A program made the position numbers and the translations under genes. Shown in pieces: positions 1-7,424 of a stretch of 25,536 nt of DNA; positions within the stretch are counted from its first letter, which is position 1; every line of letters starts with the position of its first letter. This stretch comes from a virus: the IMG/VR virus record IMGVR_UViG_3300020060_000025, positions 1-25,536 of that record. One strand, 5' to 3'. The notes beneath the pieces were generated by a model. The model did no database searches, had not been told where the DNA came from, and was given only the letters and a program-made list of their open reading frames with translations.

Positions 1-1
1 G

Positions 2-49
2 GAAACGATCATAAAGGCGCTGAATGCCTTGCTACCTGCAAGCGGCTAG
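2..49 (+). CDS. Possible 3' end of an upstream plus-strand gene (partial)
   Basis: Reading from base 2, the plus strand gives 15 sense codons (ETIIKALNALLPASG) and then TAG at 47-49. The amphipathic composition looks like a protein C-terminus, and a plus-strand gene with a good ribosome site begins downstream at 173. The start lies outside the window and no family can be named from 15 residues. Another frame is also open from the window edge, so this is only a suggestion. Confidence 0.3.
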   Translation, partial: ETIIKALNALLPASG

Positions 50-172
50 TCGTTTCAAATCGACTCCTGAAAGCTCATCGCCACGTCGTAGTACTGCTGG
101 CCGCCACCTCGGCACTACCAATCTTCACATTATCGGTAGTACACTTTTCCCAACGCGCTAGGGGAGGGGTCC
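50..172. other. Short intergenic region with weak inverted repeats
   Basis: No gene is seen here. Two weak inverted repeats are visible: AGTCG/CGACT at 48-65, overlapping the TAG of the partial upstream frame, and ACTACC/GGTAGT at 114-140, followed by ACACTTTT. The second could be a poor terminator for the upstream frame or an operator. No convincing -35/-10 pair for the gene at 173 was found. Bases 161-167 (GGGGAGG) form a strong Shine-Dalgarno site for that gene. Confidence 0.4.
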
Positions 173-484
173 ATGCCGCGCTTAGGGGTTGTCGCTCTTG
201 GGGTTCTCTTGGCAGCGTCTGCGAGTGCGGACGTGCTGACCGTGAACAATCGTAACGTCGGCCATATCTATGCCGGGGATGGGCTGGCCATTGGCGCTGG
301 CGTCGTCTGGATATCGGTGGAGGACGAGGCTATTGCGGACGACTGGGGTGGGGTTGTGTTCCGCTCCAGCTTCGATGCCGTGCCGTGGGAGTGGCGCCTG
401 GACTACAGGACGCACATGAGCTACGGATCTGGGCTGTGCGTGATGAGTGCCGGGCCGACTGAGGCGATGCTAAATTGTGAATGA
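173..484 (+). CDS. Small predicted exported protein, function unknown
   Basis: This is a 103-residue protein of no family I recognise. Residues 1-19 look like a Sec signal peptide: a short basic start, a hydrophobic stretch (VVALGVLLAASA), and a likely cleavage site after ASA, before Asp20. The mature part is about 84 residues, rich in Gly, Trp and acidic residues. It has only two cysteines (C89 and C102), which could form one disulfide in the periplasm. The ATG has a strong ribosome site, GGGGAGG at 161-167 with about 5 bases of spacing. The gene converges on the tail operon, with only 2 bases between its TGA and the stop of the minus-strand gene. Small exported phage proteins next to late genes are often accessory genes, for example for superinfection exclusion, but nothing here proves that role. 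Confidence 0.5.
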   Translation: MPRLGVVALGVLLAASASADVLTVNNRNVGHIYAGDGLAIGAGVVWISVEDEAIADDWGGVVFRSSFDAVPWEWRLDYRTHMSYGSGLCVMSAGPTEAMLNCE

Positions 485-486
485 CT

Positions 487-1365
487 TCACGTCGCTTCCT
501 GAAACGTCGGATTCCAAGTCCACTTCGGCGCCTTCGTCATGGTGATCTGACCGACGCTGGTAGGCCGCGCCAGATACCAGTTTGGCTGCATGAAGTCCTG
601 ATCGAACCGGATGCCATTGCTTGAGCTACCGGCCCCCTGTCCTGCGTTCGGCGTATCGCATACCGCGCAGACGCTTCCTGTTGCCAGCAACCCCCGCAGC
701 GTCCTGATGTCTATCGTTCCCGCAGGGTTGCCGCCGTCCGGCAAGTCGGATGCCGATCCGCCCTTGGCCTGAGCCGTGGTGAACAGCCCCATTGGCCCCG
801 AGATGAGCCCGTAGGGCTTGCGCATCGTCTGCCAGAGTTGGCCGCCCGCAGATCGCTGGAACGCCGTGGGGTCCGTGAGGTCGGACGATGGCGAGCTGTT
901 CAGCAGCGTGCAAAGGCTGATGACGCGGCCGACGAAAATTTCTCCGATGAAGAACTCGGCAGCGGCAACGATCGGAGACGTTCCGAAGACATCGTTGTAG
1001 ATGCGGATGACGCAGGTATTGCCTGTTGCGAATGGCAGCGCCCAAGCGTTCAGCTCGAGCCGTTCGCCGGCTACCAGCCTCTGCTCGACTCCGGCAATAA
1101 CCAGCTTGGTTCCTTCGGGCAAGCCTTGAACGTTGCAGACACCTACGACACCCTGCGCCGCAGTCGCATCCAATGGGCTGCTGAGCGTAGCCGTGATCTG
1201 CACGTAGTCTGCTGTGCTTTGCGTGCCGTTCGTCCAGCGTAGCGTCGCTCCGCTGCCGGTGCGGCCATCGTTGAGCGCGGCGGAGTCCGTCAGGAACGCC
1301 GCGCCGGATCCAGACTGGCCGGTGACGGCAAAAGTGAGTTGTAGATTACCGTACCCAATGAGCAT
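487..1365 (-). CDS. Distal tail protein, possible fibre or receptor-binding protein
   Basis: This 292-residue protein lies at the end of the tail operon. The first ~150 residues are Thr/Ser/Gly/Val-rich with alternating beta-type patterns (for example YVQITATLSS and TCVIRIYNDVF). The second half holds LWQTMRKPYGLISG and ends in a Trp-rich tail (TKAPKWTWNP). Its position after the hub-like gene suggests a minor tail or receptor-binding role; this rests on context, not on a recognised domain. The ATG at 1365 is only 14 bases from the divergent HNH gene and has just a weak upstream GGGGC. An in-frame TAG lies a few codons upstream, so no longer form exists. Its mRNA must read through the antisense strand of the HNH gene, or start from an unseen promoter. 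Confidence 0.7.
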   Translation of the reverse strand: MLIGYGNLQLTFAVTGQSGSGAAFLTDSAALNDGRTGSGATLRWTNGTQSTADYVQITATLSSPLDATAAQGVVGVCNVQGLPEGTKLVIAGVEQRLVAGERLELNAWALPFATGNTCVIRIYNDVFGTSPIVAAAEFFIGEIFVGRVISLCTLLNSSPSSDLTDPTAFQRSAGGQLWQTMRKPYGLISGPMGLFTTAQAKGGSASDLPDGGNPAGTIDIRTLRGLLATGSVCAVCDTPNAGQGAGSSSNGIRFDQDFMQPNWYLARPTSVGQITMTKAPKWTWNPTFQEAT

Positions 1366-1373
1366 GATATAAT
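1365..1373 (+). promoter_or_regulatory. Extended -10 promoter for the HNH gene, predicting a leaderless mRNA
   Basis: Bases 1365-1373 read TGATATAAT, which is TGn followed by a perfect TATAAT at 1368-1373. The best -35 is poor (TTACCG at 1346-1351, 16-base spacer), as is usual for extended -10 promoters. Six bases after the TATAAT comes the ATG at 1380, so the expected transcription start falls on or next to the start codon. No Shine-Dalgarno sequence lies between (TTGCCCC). Confidence 0.6.
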
Positions 1374-1379
1374 TGCCCC

Positions 1380-2162
1380 ATGAAATATTGCTCTAAATGC
1401 GATACCACAAAGCCCATCGAATATTTTTCCGCGAATAAGAAAAGCGCCGATGGATTGGATTGCAGGTGCCGTGCATGCGCTGTTGTGGCAGCTAGGGAAT
1501 GGCGACTTAAGAATCCAACCTATGACAAGGTGGCGCGCGCCTCTCACTACCTGACTAATCGCACATCAATACGTTCGAAACAACGACTTGGGTATTACAA
1601 GAATCATGAAGAAAGCAAGGCGAAACGCAGGGCCTATTACGCTGCCAACAAGCACTCTGTTCTAGAGAAGAACAGGGTTTATAGTAAACGCAGGCAACAA
1701 GGCTTGGCTGGTCTACCGAAGCCAATATTGCCTGTGACTATTCATAAGGCACGGAAAAGAACGTTTGCATCAGCGGAAGAACGTGAGGCATGGATTCGAC
1801 ATCGCAACGCTACATATATGCGTGAAGTAATGCGAAAGAGGCCCGGTATGGCATTGGCATTTTCTATGCGAAGAGCAATATGCAAGATATTCAAAGATAG
1901 AGGAATGCGTAAACGAGCTGCCACATTCGAATTGCTCGGATACACACCGGATGAACTAATATGTCATATGGAGAAGCAGTTTTTGCGAGGTATGACTTGG
2001 CGCAATTACGGCGATTGGGAATGCGACCATATAATCCCACTGTCATCTTTCGATTTGACCTCAGATCATGAAATCGTACGAGCAAATGCCTTGACGAATC
2101 TGCGCCCACTTTGGAAGAGTCAGAACAGGAAGAAGTACGCCAAGCGTCTCCATCTAATATGA
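1380..2162 (+). CDS. HNH endonuclease with N-terminal Cys cluster (homing type)
   Basis: This 260-residue protein opens with a treble-clef-like cysteine set: C4-x2-C7, then C30-x2-C33. A long Lys/Arg-rich middle (about 35-180) is probably for DNA binding. The C-terminus matches the phage HNH type: GYTPDEL at 187-193, GMTWRNYG near 204-211, DHIIPL at 216-221, LTNLRPLW at 238-245 and a final Asn249 in SQNRKK. Such enzymes cut DNA and often spread as free-standing homing endonucleases. It is on the opposite strand to the tail operon, with 14 bases to the start of one tail gene and 3 to the stop of the other. It is visibly AT-richer than its neighbours, which suggests recent arrival. Expression probably comes from the TGATATAAT promoter just before the ATG. 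No terminator is seen after it. Confidence 0.9.
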   Translation: MKYCSKCDTTKPIEYFSANKKSADGLDCRCRACAVVAAREWRLKNPTYDKVARASHYLTNRTSIRSKQRLGYYKNHEESKAKRRAYYAANKHSVLEKNRVYSKRRQQGLAGLPKPILPVTIHKARKRTFASAEEREAWIRHRNATYMREVMRKRPGMALAFSMRRAICKIFKDRGMRKRAATFELLGYTPDELICHMEKQFLRGMTWRNYGDWECDHIIPLSSFDLTSDHEIVRANALTNLRPLWKSQNRKKYAKRLHLI

Positions 2163-2165
2163 GGC

Positions 2166-4334
2166 TCAGTAGAAGCCGGTAACGACGAGTCGTTTGCTGA
2201 ACGGAAATATCTCCCACCCCACAACCTCAACAGGCGTGTTGATGAACCCATGCCGCGGATAGTTGAGAGTGACGACATGGCCGAACATGATGTCCGTGAC
2301 GGCGCAGGTTGTGCTGACACCGATGCTGTCCGGATCGTCGAATAGCGTGGTGAATGTCGTGAACCGGCGCTTCCCGGTGATGATGGTCCCGTCGTCGTAG
2401 ACCTTCGGCGACCAGATGCCAGCGACCCGATCAATCTCGATCTGCGCATCCGCTGGGTCGTCAATTACGGAATGGAATATCGCGGCGCCGCGAACGAAGT
2501 CGTACTGCCCGGCCGGCGATGCGCTGGAGGTCAGCGTGTACTGCGATTGTTTCTTGAATCGCGTCCTGACATCTGCCGGAACGGTGTCGTAGTTGGTAAC
2601 GAAGTCGCTGTCCGAGAATGGAGACTGATTCCTGCGCGCACCAATGACCGTGGTCAGGTTCTCGGCGTTGTCCGGCACGAACGATATGGGCCTGACTACG
2701 TTCGTTTCGTCGAAGTTCGCGACGACGGTCCCTAACTTCGGATCGATCAGGCGCCCCGTTCTTATGACGCCATCGGCATCAGTCCAATGCGTAGCGCAAT
2801 AGGAGTCCGTTACATCGCGCAGGCATTGCAGGATGTTCGGCTGCTCGTCGTAGTGGATGCCAAACTCGTAACCGGTCTCAGTGTCGAGGTCGGTTAGATC
2901 GGTGACGTTGTAAATGGAATCGTCGCAGCCTGCGCGGTTGATCAGGATTTCAAAGAAGTATTGCTCGAGGTTCATCCCTGTAAGAGGAAGCTCAAGGTAC
3001 TCGCCCAAGAGCTCCAGCTTCACGTCATAGATGAGGCCCCCTCCTCTGCCGATGTCTTCACCGGAGTTGGGGCCGCCCTGAGCCGTCGTCGCGATGAAGT
3101 AGAGCTTTCGATCGGCTCCAACGGGAACGCGGAACTCGAAGACATAGGACTGCCGGCCCATGAACGGAACTGTCAGCGCGTGCCCATGATCACTTATGGC
3201 GTCTTCGGCGAGATTGCTGATGGCTGAGCGCACCATGATCCCGCCGAATTCGCCATAAGTGTAATACGGTGCCGGACTGAAGGTCTGATAGATCTTGAAC
3301 GTGATTCGATAGGCCTTCCCGCTTTCTAGGACATCGGCTTCGGTGGCGAGCTGGTCACCGTATTTCCCGAAAGATGGGTTCCAGCTGATCTCGGAAGTCA
3401 TCCCCGCAATGTTGTCGACGCGATAACCTTGGGCCGTTCCAAGATGTTGCAGCAGACTGCCGGCGTTGTTCGACCAATCCCAATCCTCGGGGACGCCTGG
3501 TGCCAAGTCCCAGTTGACGAACTCGCCGATGCCGTTCAGGACATCGATGTCACCGGGGATGACGACTTGGGCACCTACGCTGGAGCAGTCAAAGGTGAGC
3601 TTCCCCTCCGGTAACACTGCCAACTGAACACCAGATGCACTCAGCGCAGGCGTGTACTGCGGCGGCGTAGCATTAGGATCAAGTATCGCCGCCATATCCC
3701 TGCCGGCCGCGATATTGGTTAGAGGCCCATCATGTAATTGACCAATCCGATTCGCTTCATCGATCAGTAGCCATGGCGTATTCCGGCACGCACCGAAGCT
3801 GAGCGGCACCATGCGATTAGCTGCGCCGGAATCCACAAACGGCGGATTGATACGGATAGGCAGCGGCTTATCCAGCAGAGCCAGCGTGTCCTTCAGCGTG
3901 ATCGTGATCACGTCTTCGTTGTCACAGGTGACGTTATCGAGAACCGCGGTGCAGATGATTGGAGCGTCTTCAATCAGCGTTGCCGAGCCGAAGGCCATGG
4001 CGCGCGGCATCTTGATGGTTACGATCGTGTCGCGAAGATCTGCCCCAACAAGGAACCCGTAGAAGCCGTCGTAGTTATCGAGTTGAAGCTGACCGAAGGC
4101 GGCCATCTGTATGGAGGTGTCACCCCACGGCCAGACGATCGGGCTGCGCTTTATCGAGAACTGTTCGGCGTTGAGTACGCGCGCCTTGTAGACCTTGGAC
4201 GGAGGATCATCTGTGCTCGCCGTGACGATCGCTTCATCGGTGATCGTCAGGTAGAGGTTGGCGATACCCTCGGTGTTGATTTCGTACCAGCCATCGAAGA
4301 ACTCGGTATTGTCCCAACCCGGAAACCCGGTCAT
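2166..4334 (-). CDS. Tail tip/hub-like protein with an inserted sandwich-like domain
   Basis: This 722-residue structural protein probably forms the tail tip or baseplate hub. Residues 50-160 show a hub-like pattern (FGQLQLDNYDGFY near 80-92). Residues 174-205 (MVPLSFG, then QLHDGPL) and 455-560 (NLEQYFFEILI, ending TDADGVIRTGRLIDP) match a family of siphophage tail proteins I recognise by pattern. Between them, at about 263-447, lies an aromatic-rich stretch (NWDLAP, DWDWSNN, YRITFKIYQTF, YVFEFRVPVG) that looks like an inserted beta-sandwich, perhaps carbohydrate-binding; that reading is inference. The gene starts ATGA-overlapped with the SPRY-like gene and ends 3 bases from the HNH stop. 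Confidence 0.75.
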   Translation of the reverse strand: MTGFPGWDNTEFFDGWYEINTEGIANLYLTITDEAIVTASTDDPPSKVYKARVLNAEQFSIKRSPIVWPWGDTSIQMAAFGQLQLDNYDGFYGFLVGADLRDTIVTIKMPRAMAFGSATLIEDAPIICTAVLDNVTCDNEDVITITLKDTLALLDKPLPIRINPPFVDSGAANRMVPLSFGACRNTPWLLIDEANRIGQLHDGPLTNIAAGRDMAAILDPNATPPQYTPALSASGVQLAVLPEGKLTFDCSSVGAQVVIPGDIDVLNGIGEFVNWDLAPGVPEDWDWSNNAGSLLQHLGTAQGYRVDNIAGMTSEISWNPSFGKYGDQLATEADVLESGKAYRITFKIYQTFSPAPYYTYGEFGGIMVRSAISNLAEDAISDHGHALTVPFMGRQSYVFEFRVPVGADRKLYFIATTAQGGPNSGEDIGRGGGLIYDVKLELLGEYLELPLTGMNLEQYFFEILINRAGCDDSIYNVTDLTDLDTETGYEFGIHYDEQPNILQCLRDVTDSYCATHWTDADGVIRTGRLIDPKLGTVVANFDETNVVRPISFVPDNAENLTTVIGARRNQSPFSDSDFVTNYDTVPADVRTRFKKQSQYTLTSSASPAGQYDFVRGAAIFHSVIDDPADAQIEIDRVAGIWSPKVYDDGTIITGKRRFTTFTTLFDDPDSIGVSTTCAVTDIMFGHVVTLNYPRHGFINTPVEVVGWEIFPFSKRLVVTGFY

Positions 4335-4915
4335 GAGTTCACCAGATGCGGCTGGTTATCGAAGGCGCGTTGTCCGAAGTTGACGAACGCGGAGACATCA
4401 CCAGCTACGGATAGATCGATGCCGATAGCCGGAACGTAGAACGGGCTTCCCGATGAAGTGACGTTCATCACCACGCTTGCGTAGAAGCTGCCATCGGTAA
4501 AGAACGTCAGCCTTGGTCCTCCGGGAGAGTCGAATTGAGCGCATACGCCGATGCAGATGCGTTCGGCTATGGGATCACCGGAGACAATCAAGGCACCGTC
4601 GTTCCAGATACCTCCATCCGCCGGCCGGAATCCCCATGTGTCCAGTCCGTCGCCTACGCGCTGATCGAGGTCAGCAGATACTTCAGCAAGTCCTACACTG
4701 AGCAGTCCCGATAGATCGCCGCGCGAGGTCGAGTAGAAATAGGTTTCGAAATAGGCGTGCCCAACGGCCTTTGGAATCGTGCCGAATACGCAGCAGCTAC
4801 TACTGGCGCTGCCGAGCGAGTCCTGACTGGTGGTTACTACGAGGTTTCCGAGGTCAAGCGCTAGCCCTGAACCCATGGCGTTCGGGTTCAGGGTGGCAAA
4901 GGTGCGGGAAGTCAT
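4331..4915 (-). CDS. SPRY (B30.2)-like tail protein
   Basis: This 194-residue protein resembles the SPRY/B30.2 fold, a concanavalin-like beta sandwich used for protein or glycan recognition. The supporting pattern runs in order: AYFETYFYS (about 53-61), LLSVGLAEVS (about 71-80), TWGFRPADGGIWNDG (about 93-107), IGVCAQFDS (about 122-130), LTFFTDGSFYASV (about 135-147) and the typical ending VNFGQRAF (about 178-185). Its position in the tail-tip cluster suggests a surface-exposed binding module. The ATG overlaps the stop of the 55-residue gene by ATGA, and its own stop overlaps the hub-like gene the same way, so the three are probably co-translated. The SPRY call comes from pattern memory, not a database search. 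Confidence 0.75.
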   Translation of the reverse strand: MTSRTFATLNPNAMGSGLALDLGNLVVTTSQDSLGSASSSCCVFGTIPKAVGHAYFETYFYSTSRGDLSGLLSVGLAEVSADLDQRVGDGLDTWGFRPADGGIWNDGALIVSGDPIAERICIGVCAQFDSPGGPRLTFFTDGSFYASVVMNVTSSGSPFYVPAIGIDLSVAGDVSAFVNFGQRAFDNQPHLVNS

Positions 4916-5079
4916 CCGAAGCTGTATGTCCAGATGACGCTTTCTTGGGTTGCACCAAATGAAGCTGGGAATTCCATGTTGATGATGAACACGGTACGTC
5001 CCGGCAGAGTTGTAAGACCAGCGCAGTTAACGTCGTTGACGCCAGTCGAATCGGCGGGTGGGCTTTGGATGTTCGCCAT
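4912..5079 (-). CDS. Small 55-residue tail-cluster protein, unknown function
   Basis: This short gene fills the gap between two tail genes. It begins ATG GCG AAC ATC CAA, three bases after the TAG of the preceding gene, and ends TGA inside the ATGA start of the SPRY-like gene. A GGGAG Shine-Dalgarno site lies 6 bases before the ATG. The protein (MANIQSPPADS..., ending VIWTYSFG) has a Pro-rich start and a beta-like second half, with a single Cys. No family is recognised. Tight spacing, ribosome site and coupling are the evidence that it is real. It may be a small tail-tip or adaptor protein. Confidence 0.7.
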   Translation of the reverse strand: MANIQSPPADSTGVNDVNCAGLTTLPGRTVFIINMEFPASFGATQESVIWTYSFG

Positions 5080-5082
5080 GCG

Positions 5083-5964
5083 CTACTCCCAGATGAAAGC
5101 AATACCTGAGGCGGTCAGATTGCTGGCCTGCTGCATAGAAAGGCCGAGCGATACAAAGGTGTGATCTGTGATGCTCCCGGACTCACCGGCAAAAGACGTT
5201 CCAACCGGGTACTCAGCAGCAATGACGGAGACAACCCCGACAATTGGGCGAGCGAGAGGGTATGCCGCGAAGTGGCGGAAGTACTGCGCATTACCGCCGA
5301 CCACGGATGAGGTGATCCCGTATGGGATGAGGCATGTTCCATTTGCTGATCCGGGGGCGACATTCCCTGAGAAGATTGTACCGGTGCTGAGATTGACAGA
5401 CTGTGCAAACTGTCCAGTGCTAGTAAGGCTGGTGTACTGCACGAAACCGTCATTGTTGTAGATGCCGGCATCCGTCACAGAACGATAGACGCCGAAATAA
5501 CCACCGCTCTGCGTTCCAACTCCGCGTGACAGTGTTTTCCACCCAAGGGAGACGGCTCCGGCAACAACGCATAGATAACTGGTGTAGTTCGTCACTGCGG
5601 ATACGGGGGCCGTGCCAACTGCCCATGTGCTCCGCGCAGTGATAATGCCAGTGAGAGTCCCCGCTCCATTGGTGCCTGTGCCAACGGTCAGCCACCCCAT
5701 TGGAATGTTAGCACTCGTACCCGTGCCCGGCTCGATCTTGAAATACAGGATCGTATGGCCGTCATCGAACTTGAATATCCAATAGCCGGCTGCGGTGTTG
5801 ATGGCCGGACGCGCAGCGCCGGCACCAAGCTGTCCGGTATCGGCAGTTTGTACGAACAGGGCCGCGTTGATCGCTATTAGCTGAGCCAGAAGCTCGCCAT
5901 ACCACGCTTGAAACCCTGCGTTACCACTGTGATCGAGTGGAGTTGACCAGACTGCTGTACTCAT
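5083..5964 (-). CDS. Tail structural protein, unknown family
   Basis: This is a 293-residue protein rich in Gly, Ser, Thr, Ala and Val. After a helical N-terminus (about 18-42, AWYGELLAQLIAINAALF), the rest alternates like beta structure, for example YWIFKFDDGHTILYFKIEP near 61-79. No signal peptide or catalytic motif is seen. It lies between the Ig-repeat protein (ATGA overlap at 5961-5964) and the 55-residue gene, so a tail-tip, fibre or chaperone-like structural role is likely from context. It ends SGIAFIWE before TAG. Confidence 0.65.
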   Translation of the reverse strand: MSTAVWSTPLDHSGNAGFQAWYGELLAQLIAINAALFVQTADTGQLGAGAARPAINTAAGYWIFKFDDGHTILYFKIEPGTGTSANIPMGWLTVGTGTNGAGTLTGIITARSTWAVGTAPVSAVTNYTSYLCVVAGAVSLGWKTLSRGVGTQSGGYFGVYRSVTDAGIYNNDGFVQYTSLTSTGQFAQSVNLSTGTIFSGNVAPGSANGTCLIPYGITSSVVGGNAQYFRHFAAYPLARPIVGVVSVIAAEYPVGTSFAGESGSITDHTFVSLGLSMQQASNLTASGIAFIWE

Positions 5965-7424
5965 CCGACTCTCTTGCCTATGAGATTGAATAAAAGGAAC
6001 GTCACTACATCGTTGCTGCGGATGTAGATCTGGAAGAAGTTGCGTTTGGCCAGGTCAGTTCCGGCCCACCCGGAAGTGGTTCCGGTGTTCGTGGCACCAC
6101 CGGTTGTCTCTGGGTAATTTCCGCCAACGATGGAATCGCCAGCATCTGGCTCGGAGGTTCCGAACAAGCTGTAGCGCACGTCTATCTCTATCGATCCCGG
6201 AGGCGACGCGTACATATCCCAATCGGACAGGTCGCCGTAGGAAGCCGGCAACGAAACCGTGCGAGACGTTCCTGAGAGAAGAAGCGGCCCGTTGGGTCGG
6301 CCGACCATCAGACTCACGCCGCCGGAGTTCTGCGCGTTTAGATCAAGATCGCCGTTGCTATCTATCCCGACCCCAATAGAGTCGTCCGTCGAAACTACGG
6401 TTACGCCGCCTCCGCCACCAACAGCGATAAGGTCAATCTCGCCGCCAGACGATGGCGTTATGGTTATCGACCCATCGGAGGAGATGAGATTAATGTTCCC
6501 GAACTGGCCCGGCGACGGCGTGGTCCCATTGATCCCCGCCATCGCTAAGATTTGCTTGAACGAAAGCTCAACAGCCACTGTTGCGCCTAGAGCATCCCGG
6601 ACTATCCCTGTGATCGTCTGGTCAAAACCTATCTGCGAACCATCCGGTGTTCCAGAAAACGTCTTCGCGTTGTAGTCGAACGTCAGCCACGGATAATCCG
6701 TCAGGTTGTCCCATCTATATCGGTATGGGATGGCGCCGCCAGTCGGAAATAGCGTTGGGCGCAGTCCTTCTACAGGAACCCCCGCATACAACCGATAGTT
6801 GTCCTCAACCGCGAAGGACAGCAGGGGTGTATAGACGAGGATACTTATACGTATATCGAGCGAGTCCGTCCCGGTGTCGACATTGATCGTGGCGTAGCTG
6901 ATGCCTATCGCTACGAATGTCGGCGTACCTGAGATCAGGCCGGCCGAGTTGATCGTCAGGCCGTCAGGAAGGTTTCCGCTGGCAAGCGTGTAGCCGGAAG
7001 TGACGGTAGAGCCAGCGCCGTCCCGCACAATCATCTGGTACGAGTACGGGAGGATGTTTTCTCCCGGTGTCGGTGTGACGGCGACAGGGAAAAGGTTCGG
7101 GACTATCTCGATTGCGAACCGTTGCGGGTACGTGGCCGATGCGGCGTCACTGACTCGCGCAACAAACTGGTAGTGGCCGGCAACGGATGGCGTCCCGGAG
7201 ATAATGCCGGTCAGCGCATCCAGAGATAGCCCTGTTGGAAGCACGCCAGCACCAGACACCAACGAATAGGCGTAGGGTGGCGTTCCTCCCCTGCCGACAA
7301 GCGCCAAGCCGCTTACAGGAATGCCGTTGACGAATGGCCCTCTGCCGACAAGATCCAGCAGCAGTGGGTTATCGCCTCCCGGTGTCGCAATCTTGATTGC
7401 GAGAGTGCGGCGGAAGTTAGGCAC
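5961..7424 (-). CDS. Tail protein with three putative Ig-like (He_PIG-type) domains
   Basis: This 487-residue protein has three successive Ig-like units. The first (about 38-108) carries LPTGLSLDALTGIISGTP, the hallmark of the putative Ig (He_PIG) family. The second (115-198) has LPDGLTINSAGLISGTP, and the third (205-290) the more diverged WLTFDYNAKTFSGTP. Residues 305-367 then hold short repeated beta strands (SSDGSITITPSSGGEIDLIA), and the last ~110 residues form a separate domain. Ig-like domains are common on phage tails and capsids, where they aid weak adhesion. The start is GTG at 7424, overlapping the tape-measure stop by 8 bases. It may be a tail-tip fibre or an adhesion decoration. 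Confidence 0.8.
   Translation of the reverse strand: MPNFRRTLAIKIATPGGDNPLLLDLVGRGPFVNGIPVSGLALVGRGGTPPYAYSLVSGAGVLPTGLSLDALTGIISGTPSVAGHYQFVARVSDAASATYPQRFAIEIVPNLFPVAVTPTPGENILPYSYQMIVRDGAGSTVTSGYTLASGNLPDGLTINSAGLISGTPTFVAIGISYATINVDTGTDSLDIRISILVYTPLLSFAVEDNYRLYAGVPVEGLRPTLFPTGGAIPYRYRWDNLTDYPWLTFDYNAKTFSGTPDGSQIGFDQTITGIVRDALGATVAVELSFKQILAMAGINGTTPSPGQFGNINLISSDGSITITPSSGGEIDLIAVGGGGGVTVVSTDDSIGVGIDSNGDLDLNAQNSGGVSLMVGRPNGPLLLSGTSRTVSLPASYGDLSDWDMYASPPGSIEIDVRYSLFGTSEPDAGDSIVGGNYPETTGGATNTGTTSGWAGTDLAKRNFFQIYIRSNDVVTFLLFNLIGKRVG

Noticed and set aside
92-99. Non-standard Walker A in the large terminase (residues 92-99) as a sign of a dead motor
   Set aside because: The Lys is present and variant P-loops are normal in this terminase family; the other motifs are intact. 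Numbers here are residue positions.
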